This document shows, in pieces, positions 27,852 to 36,293 of a stretch of DNA of 64,000 nucleotides. The stretch lies in NCBI RefSeq assembly GCF_009664975.1, contig NZ_WJXB01000017.1, positions 1-64,000 on the forward strand, in the 5' to 3' direction. Under the pieces are notes generated by a model that did not search any database, was not told the DNA's origin, and saw only the letters and a program-made list of their open reading frames with translations. Numbering within the stretch: the stretch's first letter is position 1; each line of letters begins with the position of its first letter. The position numbers and the translations under genes were made by a program. Source of the stretch: Paenibacillus monticola. Its GTDB lineage: Bacteria; Bacillota; Bacilli; Paenibacillales; Paenibacillaceae.

Positions 27852-29681
27852 TTACAATGCTCTATTATCTTCATCCAGTGGAATAATCATAGTGACAACG
27901 ACGCCCTTACCAGCCTCTCCCTGCAGTAATAGCTGTGCCTCTCCACTAATTTGCAGTCGAAGTCTGGCCAATACGTTACTTAGGCCGATTTCCCCCTGTT
28001 CTGTCTTGTCACTGGTTTCCAAGCTTGCTATTATCTCCTCCAGCCGTGCAGGTGTGATCCCTTTACCGTTGTCCTGGATAACAATAACCAATTGGCGGTT
28101 AGCCTCTTGGAAGCAGGTTATGGAAATAACCCCGCGACTGATTCCATCGACGAAACCATGTTTGAAAATATTCTCCACGATAGGCTGCAGGATCATTTTG
28201 GGTACAACTATATCCCGTACAACCTCCTCTATATCGATATCGAGCCGCAGATTATCCTCTCCGAACCGTTCTGTTTGCAGAACCATATAGTTCTTCACAT
28301 GCTCGATCTCATCCTGCAGCGGAACCTGCGTCCGTTCCGTGTTCATAGAGTATCTCATCATGCTGCCAAGTGAATAGATGAGCTCATATACCTGCGGAGC
28401 ATTATAGCGCAGAGAGGAACTGCCGATAGACTGCAGGGCATTATACAGAAAGTGCGGATTGACCTGAGCTTGCAGCGCCTTGAGCTGATTCGTCTTATTA
28501 GCGATCTCCAAACGGTATTCCTTAACGATCAGATTGTTGATCGTCCGGGTCATTCCCGTGATTTTACGGGTTAAAAGCCCGAATTCATCCTCCCGTTCCA
28601 CATCTACAAAGGCGTCCAGCTGCCCGATTTGAACCTTCTGTGTAAAAGAGATCAATTTCTTGATCGGTCTTGTAAAACCGATCGAGATCAGAACCGCCAT
28701 AATGCCTCCTAGAATAAGGAACACGATCCCGATTCCGGTATTGATTCTGGTAATGATTCTGGCATCGCCATATAGATCCTCATAGGGAACCAGTTTAATA
28801 ATGCTGCCCTTGAATAAGGGATTATCTATATGTCTAAACATTACAATGCCTTTAAAACCATCCTTTGTCCATGTGAAATGTCCGAGTTCCTTCCCTTCCG
28901 GAAGCTTGCTCCAGCCTGACGCGAACGTTTTACCGATCCACTGTGGATCGGAGGCAAACAAGGCTTGTCCCTGTTCATTCAGCACATACAGTCGCTCCGT
29001 ATCCGAATTGTACATGGATCTGGCGATGCCCTCCAGCTCTGTTAATCGGAAATCAATTGCCAGATCTGCCAGTACCTCATCACTTGGCGTACGATAGATT
29101 GGGAAATGCGCCGTGAATACCGGAACTGTGCCTGACTTCAGATTTAGAAATCCGGATTTCACGCCATACTTATGATCCATATGCGTGACTTCGACAAAAG
29201 GTCGGTTCGTACCGCTTGGATTGACTGCCGCTGTGTATTGGTTGTTCATTTCCTGCCGAAATAATCCCCCGCGCAGCATATTGGATTGTTTGGGAGCCCT
29301 AACAAACAAGTGAATCTGGTATGTATTCTGATCGGAAAGAAACATATTGTACAGCTGGGTGGAGATGATCGCGCGGTTATCCGACACTGTAGATCCGGCG
29401 GGGACCTTATCTGGACTCTTGGCGATGAGAAGAGCCGTGTAAAAAGAGCCAGGGACATTGATGCCGCTATATAGCGACATGGCACGCTGATTCATGCCGC
29501 TGAAATAATTACTGAGATTAGTTTCGCCCAGCGTCAGCAGCTTCGTATTTTGCTTCACCGACTGCTCAGTTACGGACTGCTTGGTATAAAGATATGAGAA
29601 GGTGACGGAAATCCCCGACGGAATGACAGAGGCCAGCAGCACAAGTGCCATGAGCCGGGTCCGTATGCTGTTTCTGAACAT
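27852..29681 (-). CDS. YesM-type sensor histidine kinase
   Basis: 609 residues. TM1 (about 10-32), extracytoplasmic Cache-like sensor, TM2 (about 310-332), HAMP (about 333-385), His_kinase domain with the phospho-histidine in NPHFLYNALQSI, and HATPase_c with VIQDNGKGI and GLSNVLARL. The ribosome site AGGAGGGG is close to the ATG. In Paenibacillus and Bacillus such kinases sense sugars or their binding proteins and pair with YesN regulators. The pair is divergent from the sugar transporter, which it probably regulates. Confidence 0.93.
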   Translation of the reverse strand: MFRNSIRTRLMALVLLASVIPSGISVTFSYLYTKQSVTEQSVKQNTKLLTLGETNLSNYFSGMNQRAMSLYSGINVPGSFYTALLIAKSPDKVPAGSTVSDNRAIISTQLYNMFLSDQNTYQIHLFVRAPKQSNMLRGGLFRQEMNNQYTAAVNPSGTNRPFVEVTHMDHKYGVKSGFLNLKSGTVPVFTAHFPIYRTPSDEVLADLAIDFRLTELEGIARSMYNSDTERLYVLNEQGQALFASDPQWIGKTFASGWSKLPEGKELGHFTWTKDGFKGIVMFRHIDNPLFKGSIIKLVPYEDLYGDARIITRINTGIGIVFLILGGIMAVLISIGFTRPIKKLISFTQKVQIGQLDAFVDVEREDEFGLLTRKITGMTRTINNLIVKEYRLEIANKTNQLKALQAQVNPHFLYNALQSIGSSSLRYNAPQVYELIYSLGSMMRYSMNTERTQVPLQDEIEHVKNYMVLQTERFGEDNLRLDIDIEEVVRDIVVPKMILQPIVENIFKHGFVDGISRGVISITCFQEANRQLVIVIQDNGKGITPARLEEIIASLETSDKTEQGEIGLSNVLARLRLQISGEAQLLLQGEAGKGVVVTMIIPLDEDNRAL

Positions 29682-29695
29682 GCTACCCCTCCTAA

Positions 29696-29821
29696 AAGTT
29701 TTGTCAGCATAGACTACTTGGATTACTTCGCAAAACTACTTCGTAAGCATTCGCTAAGTTTTGTCAGCATAGACTACTTGGATTACTTCGCAAAACTACT
29801 TCGTAAGCATTCGCTAAGTTT
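29696..29821. repeat. Exact 60-bp tandem duplication
   Basis: Bases 29696-29755 and 29756-29815 are identical, and the first six bases of the unit (AAGTTT) recur at 29816-29821. Each unit contains CAAAACT and AGTTTTG as inverted arms across the unit boundary, so each can form a small hairpin. It occupies half of the 250-bp divergent region between the YesM gene and the sugar permease operon. No other full copy was noticed in this window. Confidence 0.95.
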
Positions 29822-29860
29822 CGCTGCAATATAATCCACCTTTATCATCATCAAATTGAG

Positions 29861-29889
29861 TGTTGAAGGCAAGCGGTCCTTTCTATAAT
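29861..29889 (+). promoter_or_regulatory. Candidate promoter of the sugar ABC transporter operon
   Basis: TATAAT at 29884-29889 is a perfect -10 box 43 bases before the permease start. A -35 is less clear: TGTTGA at 29861-29866 gives a 17-base spacer, TTGAAG at 29863-29868 gives 15. A weak -35 fits an activator-dependent promoter controlled by the YesN-type regulator. Confidence 0.45.
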
Positions 29890-29931
29890 AAAGGTGTAAA
29901 CCTGTAAGAAAACAGACAAAGGAGATTCCAT

Positions 29932-30822
29932 ATGAGAAAAGCTCTGCGCATGCAAAGAGGCTGGGGCCAGCAAATTATATTTCTGGGACCCTGCCTTATC
30001 TTCTTTCTGGCCATTGTGGTCACACCTTTTATTCTCGGCTTCTATTACTCCTCTACTGACTGGAATGGACTGGATCTGGACAAAGCCGTCTGGACAGGTG
30101 CTGCCAACTGGAAACGTATCTTCACCAATGATGATAAGTTCTGGGCCTCATTGTCCTTTACGCTCCGCTTCACAGTCGTATCCGTAATAGCTGCCAACAT
30201 TCTAGGGCTCTCGCTCGCCTTTATTCTAATGACGGCCTTGAAGACCAAAAAACTGCTTCGCACCATCTTCTTTATGCCCAATGTAATCGGCGGAATTCTG
30301 CTAGGGTATATTTGGCAATTCATCTTTACAAAAGGGTTCGCCACTATTGGTGAAATCACGGGCATTTCCTTCTTCCAACTGCCTTGGCTGGGTACATCAG
30401 GCACTGGATTCTGGGGTCTTGTCATTGTGTTTGTCTGGCAGACTGCTGGCTATATGATGGTCATTTATATTGCCGCACTTGCCGGAATTCCCAAGGATCT
30501 GATTGAAGCGGCAAAGATTGACGGCGCCCGTGCTCCCCAATTATTCAAAAGCGTCTATGTACCTTTGATCATGCCGGCGATTACGATCTGTCTATTCCTG
30601 ACGACCTCAAATGCCTTTAAGATGTTCGATCTCAACCTTTCGCTGACCAAAGGTGGACCGGGAACCTCCACCCAGTCGCTTGCCTATAACATCTATGCGG
30701 AAGCGCTCATCAATAACCGTTACGGTCTGGGTACAGCCAAAGCACTGCTCTTCTTCTTCGCTGTATCAGTGATCACTATAACCCAAGTATGGTTAACCAA
30801 ACGAAAAGAGGTGTCGGCATAA
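29932..30822 (+). CDS. Carbohydrate ABC transporter permease, MalF/UgpA type
   Basis: First membrane permease of a CUT1 sugar importer, 296 residues, about six membrane helices. The EAA loop reads EAAKIDGARAPQLFKSVYVPL. AAAGGAG precedes the ATG. The stop overlaps the start of the next permease by one base (TAATG). The ATPase is not encoded here; CUT1 systems in these bacteria usually share a multifunctional MsmX-type ATPase encoded elsewhere. Confidence 0.92.
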   Translation: MRKALRMQRGWGQQIIFLGPCLIFFLAIVVTPFILGFYYSSTDWNGLDLDKAVWTGAANWKRIFTNDDKFWASLSFTLRFTVVSVIAANILGLSLAFILMTALKTKKLLRTIFFMPNVIGGILLGYIWQFIFTKGFATIGEITGISFFQLPWLGTSGTGFWGLVIVFVWQTAGYMMVIYIAALAGIPKDLIEAAKIDGARAPQLFKSVYVPLIMPAITICLFLTTSNAFKMFDLNLSLTKGGPGTSTQSLAYNIYAEALINNRYGLGTAKALLFFFAVSVITITQVWLTKRKEVSA

Positions 30823-31658
30823 TGCAGACCCGCAGATATCGTCTTAGCACCTTCATTCTGGAAATTGCCGCCATTCTGCTAGCGATTATCTTTCTCTCCC
30901 CCTTCTACCTGGTACTAACAAATTCAGTGAAGGGCCTGAAGGAAATCCTGATGGATGCCGCCTCATTCCCTCAGGTCTTTAAATGGAGTAATTATGCAGA
31001 TGTATGGAAAGCGATCGATTTCCCGCAAGCCTTCTGGAACTCGCTGCAAATCACTGTACTTAGCGTAATCTTTATTGTCCTGTTCAGTGCCATGGCAGCC
31101 TATCGGATTGTGAGAAAACCTTCACGCTTCAACTCCTTTGTATTTCTGTTGTTGATCTCGGCGATGATCATTCCCTTCCAGTCCTTAATGTTGCAGTTGG
31201 TCCGGGTAACCAGTATTCTGGAACTGCGTGGAGAGTTGTACGGGATCGTAGCCTGCTACCTCGGCTTTGGGATGCCGCTCTCGGTCTTTCTGTTTCATGG
31301 TTTTATCAAGACTGTTCCCTTTGAACTGGAAGAAGCTGCCCGGGTCGATGGTTCCAATCCCTATGGAGTATTCTTCCGGATCGTCTTCCCGCTGCTGATG
31401 CCGATTGTAGTGACGGTTGTTATCCTGAATACCTTATGGATTTGGAATGACTATCTGCTACCCGTACTTGTCATCGGCGGCAATAAGGACCTGACCACAC
31501 TTCCAGTTGCCGTAACCAAGTTCTTTGGGCAATATACGAAAAAATGGGATCTTGCCCTACCAGGTCTTGTTATGGCCATCACCCCTATTCTCATCTTCTT
31601 CCTGTCGCTGCAGCGATACATTGTGGAGGGGGTAACCGCTGGGTCTGTTAAGGGATAG
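30822..31658 (+). CDS. Carbohydrate ABC transporter permease, MalG/UgpE type
   Basis: Second CUT1 permease, 278 residues. EAA loop EEAARVDGSNPYGVFFRIVFPLL. The start ATG at 30822 follows an AGAGGTG ribosome site and overlaps the previous stop; an upstream in-frame codon inside the previous gene is unlikely. The C-terminus ends QRYIVEGVTAGSVKG, as is usual for the family. Confidence 0.92.
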   Translation: MQTRRYRLSTFILEIAAILLAIIFLSPFYLVLTNSVKGLKEILMDAASFPQVFKWSNYADVWKAIDFPQAFWNSLQITVLSVIFIVLFSAMAAYRIVRKPSRFNSFVFLLLISAMIIPFQSLMLQLVRVTSILELRGELYGIVACYLGFGMPLSVFLFHGFIKTVPFELEEAARVDGSNPYGVFFRIVFPLLMPIVVTVVILNTLWIWNDYLLPVLVIGGNKDLTTLPVAVTKFFGQYTKKWDLALPGLVMAITPILIFFLSLQRYIVEGVTAGSVKG

Positions 31659-31781
31659 TTCAACAACACATTACCTATGCTGCAACAATATCCACTTTTT
31701 CAAGCAAAATATTAAGTTCAAGTTCATTCCCAATTGCATTACGATCAAGTTGTAGAAACAAAAAACCAGGGAGGTTATATT

Positions 31782-33089
31782 ATGAAGAAAAGGCTTGCAT
31801 TTACTTTCGCAATCGTTTGCACACTTATTATCGCAGGATGCGGCAACGGTGGCAATAACAATTCAGCAGTCAATGATAGCGCTAACAACACGCAAAAAGA
31901 GTCAGCCGCTCCAGAAGCGACCACCGCACCTGCAAAAGACGTTACGATCAAAATGTTTCAATTCAAGGTGGAAATTGCGGAGCAATTGAATACTCTTGCA
32001 GAAGAATACGAGAAGGAAACTGGCGTAAAGGTTGAGGTGGAAACACACGGCGGTGGCGAAGACTACGGCGCACTGCTCAAAGCTGAGATTGCCTCCGGAT
32101 CAGAACCCGAAATATTCAACAACGGTGGCTATACTGCCCTCGTTCCTTATATGGACCGTGCAACGGATTTATCAGGGGAAGCATGGGTCAAGGATCTGAT
32201 TCCAACCTCCAAAACCCCTGCTACGGTGGACGGCAAGCTGTACGGTATGCCGATGAATGTCGAAGGCTATGGATTGATTTACAACAAGGCCCTATTTGAA
32301 AAAGCCGGAATTACAGAAGAGCCCAAGACATTGCCACAGCTTAAGGAAGTTGCTGCGAAGTTGAAGGCGGCTGGCATTACCCCTTTTGAAGCGACCAATG
32401 AATGGTGGTCCATGGGGATTCACCTTGTCAATGTAGGTTTGGCAAATCAGCCTGATCCGAAGAAGTTTATCGAAGATGTTAAAGCAGGAACAGAGACCAT
32501 TAAAGGCAATGAAGTATTCAAGCAATGGCTGGATTTGGTTGACGTGATCTTCGACAATGCCCAGGATAACAAAATGACCACTGACTATGCCACTCAGGTT
32601 GCTGATTTTGCCTCCGGCAAAGCGGCGATGATGCTGCAGGGCAACTGGACGCAGGGTGATATTGATAAGATTGATCCGGCGCTCAATTTGGGAATTCTCC
32701 CTCTCCCAATCAGCGATAAAGAAGGTACCATCCTGGTCGGTGTGCCTAACAACTATGTAGTCAATAGCAAGTCCGAGCATCCTGAAGAAGCCAAAGCCTT
32801 TCTGAACTGGCTGGTAACCTCAGAAACGGGTAAACAGTACCTGACCAAGGAGTTCAAGTTCATTCCAGCTGAGACCAATATTGAAACCAAAGCGGAAGAT
32901 ATCGGTCAGGTCGCAGTTGCTGTTCAAGAGAAATCGGCGACTGCACTCGGTTGGAACTGGGATATGTTCCCTGACGGTGTAACTCAAGGTTTCGGTGCAG
33001 CGATGCAGGAATATCTTGGTGGCAAGTTGAGCCACGATCAATTGTTAGAGAAGCTGGATAAAGCTGTACAGGATATTGTAAAACAATAA
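31782..33089 (+). CDS. Extracellular sugar-binding lipoprotein (CUT1)
   Basis: 435-residue lipoprotein of the SBP_bac_1 family. Signal peptide with lipobox IIAGC, an Asn/Thr/Ala-rich linker, then the sugar-binding fold (KMFQFKVEIAEQLN..., SGSEPEIFNNGG, LYGMPMNVEGYGLIYNKALFEKAGI, KAAMMLQGNWTQGDI). The start at 31782 has GGGAGG 7 bases upstream. Unusual gene order: the binding protein is last, after both permeases. The substrate is an oligosaccharide or glycoside, not further identifiable. Confidence 0.92.
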   Translation: MKKRLAFTFAIVCTLIIAGCGNGGNNNSAVNDSANNTQKESAAPEATTAPAKDVTIKMFQFKVEIAEQLNTLAEEYEKETGVKVEVETHGGGEDYGALLKAEIASGSEPEIFNNGGYTALVPYMDRATDLSGEAWVKDLIPTSKTPATVDGKLYGMPMNVEGYGLIYNKALFEKAGITEEPKTLPQLKEVAAKLKAAGITPFEATNEWWSMGIHLVNVGLANQPDPKKFIEDVKAGTETIKGNEVFKQWLDLVDVIFDNAQDNKMTTDYATQVADFASGKAAMMLQGNWTQGDIDKIDPALNLGILPLPISDKEGTILVGVPNNYVVNSKSEHPEEAKAFLNWLVTSETGKQYLTKEFKFIPAETNIETKAEDIGQVAVAVQEKSATALGWNWDMFPDGVTQGFGAAMQEYLGGKLSHDQLLEKLDKAVQDIVKQ

Positions 33090-33096
33090 TAATAAA

Positions 33097-33160
33097 AGCC
33101 CAGCCCCCCGGATTACTTCAGGTATGTGCCTGAGTGTATTTCGGGGGCTGGGTTCTTTAT
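33097..33160. terminator. Terminator between the sugar operon and mntH
   Basis: AGCCCAGCCCCCCG (33097-33110) pairs with CGGGGGCTGGG (from 33142), with an inner CAGG/CCTG pairing, followed by TTCTTTATT. It lies between convergent genes and may serve both. Confidence 0.85.
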
Positions 33161-33166
33161 TGCTTA

Positions 33167-34474
33167 TTAAGTAAGCATTTCAAATACGAGAAACAGATTT
33201 AACGAAACAACCAAACCAGAGACGATCCAGCCAAGAACCGCTGTAATCCGGTGATTCACTAACCCGCCCATCAGTTGACGGTTGCTTGTGAAGATAACCA
33301 AGGGAATTAAGGCGAACGCAATACCAAAGGATAGAACGACCTGACTCATAACCAGCGCCTTTGTCGGATTCACACCGAAGAAGATGATCGCCAACGGTGG
33401 AAGAGTCGTAATCGCACGTCGCAGATACAGATTAATTCTTTTGTTAATAAACCCTTGCATGACCACATCACCAGCCATAGTCCCTACGGAAGAACTTGAC
33501 AGGCCTGCAATCAATAACGCTAACCCGAATGAAATTGCTGTGACTGGACCGGCCAAATGACCGAATTGCGTAAAAGCAACGTCCAAATCTTCAACGACAA
33601 GACCATTTTTGAAGAACAATGCCGCCGCAACAATTACCATAGCCATATTCACTGCACCGGCAATAACCATCGCGATCATAATATCAATGAATTCCAATTT
33701 GAAAATCTGCTTCTTCTCCGCTTCATCTACTCCAACTACACGATGCTGCGTCAGAGAGGAATGAAGATAAATCGCATGCGGCATCACCGTAGCGCCTAGA
33801 ATCCCTGCGGCTAGCAGAATGCTGTCTACACCTTCAAATCTTGGAGTGAATATTCCTGCAGCAACCGAACCTATATCCGGCTGAGCCACAATCACCTGAA
33901 AGGCGAAGGCTAAGACTACAATCAGCACCATCGCTGCAATACCAGCCTCCAACGAACGATACCCCCGCCGCTGAAGCTCAAGAATGGCAAAGGACCCAAC
34001 AGCCGTAATCAACGCGGCAGGGAGCATGGGTATATTAAACAGTAAATAAAGCCCTAATGCCGCTCCTATAAACTCCGCCAAATCCGTGGCGATAATGACC
34101 AGTTCACTTTGAATCCATAAGAAAAAGGATACGCCCTTCGGAAATCGTTCCCTTGCTACTTCAGGCAAGTTCCTGCCAGTAGCAATACCAAGCTTCGCAG
34201 ACAAAGATTGTATTAGGACAGCCATTAGATTAGATCCGGCAATTACCCACAATAAGAGATAGCCATATTTTGAGCCTGCTGTAATATTAGTGGCAAAATT
34301 ACCGGGATCGAGATACGCGACTGCGGCGATGAAGGCTGGGCCCAGGAAAGGAAAAATCCTTTTCAGACCTTTAATTTCTCCATTTAAAACAGCTTGTGCG
34401 GATATTGAATTTCTATGAGTTCTTATTATTTTAGGTTCTACTACGCCTTGTTCCACTACACTTTGCTCCATCAT
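33167..34474 (-). CDS. mntH: Nramp-family Mn2+/divalent metal transporter
   Basis: 435-residue proton-coupled divalent metal importer. The metal-binding motif DPGNFATNITAG in TM1 and MPHAIYLHSSLTQ in TM6 are both intact, which favours Mn2+/Fe2+ transport. About 11 membrane helices. The ATG at 34474 is preferred (GAGGAGGG 6-7 bases upstream). The promoter region carries a MntR-like site. The IS3 element lies upstream of this promoter and does not interrupt it. Confidence 0.92.
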   Translation of the reverse strand: MMEQSVVEQGVVEPKIIRTHRNSISAQAVLNGEIKGLKRIFPFLGPAFIAAVAYLDPGNFATNITAGSKYGYLLLWVIAGSNLMAVLIQSLSAKLGIATGRNLPEVARERFPKGVSFFLWIQSELVIIATDLAEFIGAALGLYLLFNIPMLPAALITAVGSFAILELQRRGYRSLEAGIAAMVLIVVLAFAFQVIVAQPDIGSVAAGIFTPRFEGVDSILLAAGILGATVMPHAIYLHSSLTQHRVVGVDEAEKKQIFKLEFIDIMIAMVIAGAVNMAMVIVAAALFFKNGLVVEDLDVAFTQFGHLAGPVTAISFGLALLIAGLSSSSVGTMAGDVVMQGFINKRINLYLRRAITTLPPLAIIFFGVNPTKALVMSQVVLSFGIAFALIPLVIFTSNRQLMGGLVNHRITAVLGWIVSGLVVSLNLFLVFEMLT

Positions 34475-34520
34475 TTCAATCCCTCCTCTTGCCCGAAAAA
34501 AGTTGTCTATACACACGAAA

Positions 34521-34575
34521 GTTTCCTTCGTGCAACTTATATTTAAATTATATGCTGAGAAATGAAAAATGTAAA
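34521..34575 (-). promoter_or_regulatory. mntH promoter with MntR-like operator
   Basis: On the minus strand TTTACA (plus 34570-34575) and TATAAT (34547-34552) are separated by 17 bases. Just downstream, GTTGCACGAAGGAAAC (34536-34521) resembles the Bacillus MntR site TTTGCCTTAAGGAAAC, matching at most positions including the GGAAAC half. A repressor here would cover the transcription start. Confidence 0.65.
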
Positions 34576-34739
34576 TATCTTTTCATTTAGATTTCATAAG
34601 TTTGTACAGATATCCTTACCCTTGTAAATAACCAAAAACCGGGCAAAATGCAGGAATTGGTATTATCCCCTTCAAGTAGACACTCGTAAAAAACCTAATG
34701 TTATCATTAGGAATGAGTAAACTTGGAGGGGATATTTTT

Positions 34740-35057
34740 ATGGCCAGAAAAGGACAAGTATTTCAACAGTATACGGAGGATTTCAAGATGGCGGCGGTCA
34801 GGGAGTATCTGGAGGGATCCGCCAGCTATAATGTAGTGGCAGAAATGTTGGGTATTCGGAACAGCACCCAACTGAAAGTGTGGGTGAGGAAGTACCAAAA
34901 GGGGGAAGCGTTCGATACCCGTAAGGGCTTATCCAGTCCTATAAAAGGACGCTCCCGTACGACGTTTGCCAGCATTGAAGAAGAGCGGGATTACTTGAAA
35001 GCGCAGGTGGACTACCTAAAAAAGCGGTATCCCAATCTAGTAAAGGAGAGAAATTGA
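34740..35057 (+). CDS. IS3-family transposase OrfA
   Basis: 105-residue DNA-binding part of the transposase. N-terminal helix-turn-helix (FKMAAVREYLEGSASYNVVA...IRNSTQLKVWVRKYQ) and a C-terminal leucine-zipper-like stretch. The ATG at 34740 follows GGAGGGG. Near its end, A-AAA-AAG at 35018-35024 lies in the right phase for -1 slippage, which would fuse OrfA to OrfB. Confidence 0.9.
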   Translation: MARKGQVFQQYTEDFKMAAVREYLEGSASYNVVAEMLGIRNSTQLKVWVRKYQKGEAFDTRKGLSSPIKGRSRTTFASIEEERDYLKAQVDYLKKRYPNLVKERN

Positions 35058-35917
35058 GATCACAGGACCATTACCAAATCATCGAGGAGCTGCGTGACCT
35101 ACACGGCGTTACACGCCTATTAGCCATTGCAGGGCTCCCTAGGGCCAGTTATTACAAGTGGCGAGCCACACGGTCACGACGGGTCGAAGTACGCACGCAG
35201 GATCATGAAATTAAAGAGCACATGGTAGCCATTCACCTGGCACATCCCTTTTTCGGATACCCCCGAATGCGGACAGCTCTGTGGGAAGCAGGTTACCTCG
35301 TCAATCATAAAAAGGTAGGACGAATGATGAAAGAATTGTCGATCCAATCGGTGATCCGAAAGAAACGAAATCGTTCCAGCAATACTCCATCCGTGGTGTA
35401 TCCGAACCGATTGAAGCGTAAGTTTCATGCCACTTCCCCTCAACAGAAGCTCGTCACCGATATTACGTATATCTCAGATGGCACCCAATTTTATTATCTG
35501 TCCGTGATTCAGGATCTCTTTAACAATGAGATTGTCGCTTGGCAAATTTCCGACCGTAACGATGTGAAACTAGTCCTGGATACAGTGGAGCAGTGGACGC
35601 GAAAAAGAGACGTCTCGGAAGCCGTACTCCATTCGGACCAAGGCTTCCAGTATACGTCTCAGGCGTACAACACACGATTAGAGGCGTTCGGCGTTAAAGG
35701 CAGCCACTCTCGCAAAGCAACCTGCCTAGATAACGCATGCATCGAATCCTTCTTTTCGCATCTCAAAACAGAGAAGTTGTATCTTCACCAGTGTAAATCA
35801 GAAGCGGAGATCCATCAAGCCGTCGAGGATTATATCTACTTTTATAACTACCAGCGATTTCAGGCCAAACTCAAACAGCGCGCACCGATTGAGTATCGGC
35901 ACGCGCTGGCTGCATAG
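35054..35917 (+). CDS. IS3-family transposase OrfB (DDE integrase)
   Basis: 287-residue catalytic part. HTH_21-like region, then the rve core with the DDE triad: D in VTDITYIS, D in LHSDQGFQYTS, E in NACIESFFSHLKTEKL. As a separate frame it begins with TTG overlapping the OrfA stop (TTGA). It is in the -1 frame relative to OrfA and open back to the A6G slip site at 35018-35024, so the active product is probably a 392-residue OrfAB fusion. Confidence 0.92.
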   Translation: MRSQDHYQIIEELRDLHGVTRLLAIAGLPRASYYKWRATRSRRVEVRTQDHEIKEHMVAIHLAHPFFGYPRMRTALWEAGYLVNHKKVGRMMKELSIQSVIRKKRNRSSNTPSVVYPNRLKRKFHATSPQQKLVTDITYISDGTQFYYLSVIQDLFNNEIVAWQISDRNDVKLVLDTVEQWTRKRDVSEAVLHSDQGFQYTSQAYNTRLEAFGVKGSHSRKATCLDNACIESFFSHLKTEKLYLHQCKSEAEIHQAVEDYIYFYNYQRFQAKLKQRAPIEYRHALAA

Positions 35918-36008
35918 CTTTTTTCATCTGTCTACTTGACAGGGGGATGACCAAATAATCCCTGTATCTGCCCGGTTTTTTTTGAAATATCAAGTCACTC
36001 TGACTGCT

Positions 36009-36203
36009 TTACGGTGTGAGACTCTGGATATCTTTACTCATTTTTTCATTCTGCATCTTTAATTCATTCAATTGCTTCACTAACTCTTCATTACTGGGGG
36101 AATGCGACCCCTTCGATCCATGCCCATGTGATCCGCGCATGCCGAACATCATAAATATCATCATTAACGGACAGACAAGTATTATTAACCATGACCAATT
36201 CAT
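36009..36203 (-). CDS. Small membrane protein, DUF2933-like
   Basis: 64 residues: one N-terminal membrane helix (MNWSWLIILVCPLMMIFMMFG), a His/Gly/Ser-rich linker (RGSHGHGSKGSHS) and a short coiled coil (about 42-62). The ATG at 36203 is chosen because AGGAGG precedes it by 6 bases. The shape fits DUF2933-type proteins seen near copper or heavy-metal genes, but no metal operon is adjacent. The histidine pair could bind metal. Function unknown. Confidence 0.65.
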   Translation of the reverse strand: MNWSWLIILVCPLMMIFMMFGMRGSHGHGSKGSHSPSNEELVKQLNELKMQNEKMSKDIQSLTP

Positions 36204-36293
36204 AAGCTTCCTCCTCAAGGTTCTTCATCATAGCTTTATCATAAAGAACCTTTGTGGAGAAAATATGTGGAAGGCGGTCCGTTGTCAAATCCA

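Larger units (their letters stand above)
34665..35948 (+). mobile_element. IS3-family insertion sequence (IS150-like group)
   Basis: About 1.28 kb with two overlapping transposase frames in IS3 arrangement. Imperfect terminal inverted repeats: left ATCCCCTTCAAGTAGACA (34665-34682), right reads ATCCCCCTGTCAAGTAGACA from the outside in (35948-35929), with a 2-base gap. Both genes look intact, so it may be mobile. No clear short target duplication was found, so the exact ends could be off by a few bases. It sits inside a terminator-like hairpin. Confidence 0.85.
34634..35980. other. Terminator-like hairpin split by an insertion sequence
   Basis: AAAAACCGGGCA at 34634-34645 is the exact reverse complement of TGCCCGGTTTTT at 35969-35980. 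The pairing continues inward imperfectly: AGGAATT on the left, AGGGATT read from the right. T-rich runs flank the stem on both outer sides. The whole IS3 element lies between the arms. Without it, this would be a compact bidirectional terminator between the small membrane-protein gene and the mntH promoter. Confidence 0.75.

Noticed and set aside
29696..29821. Repeat units considered as a CRISPR array
   Set aside because: Units are directly adjacent without unique spacers, and there are no cas genes.
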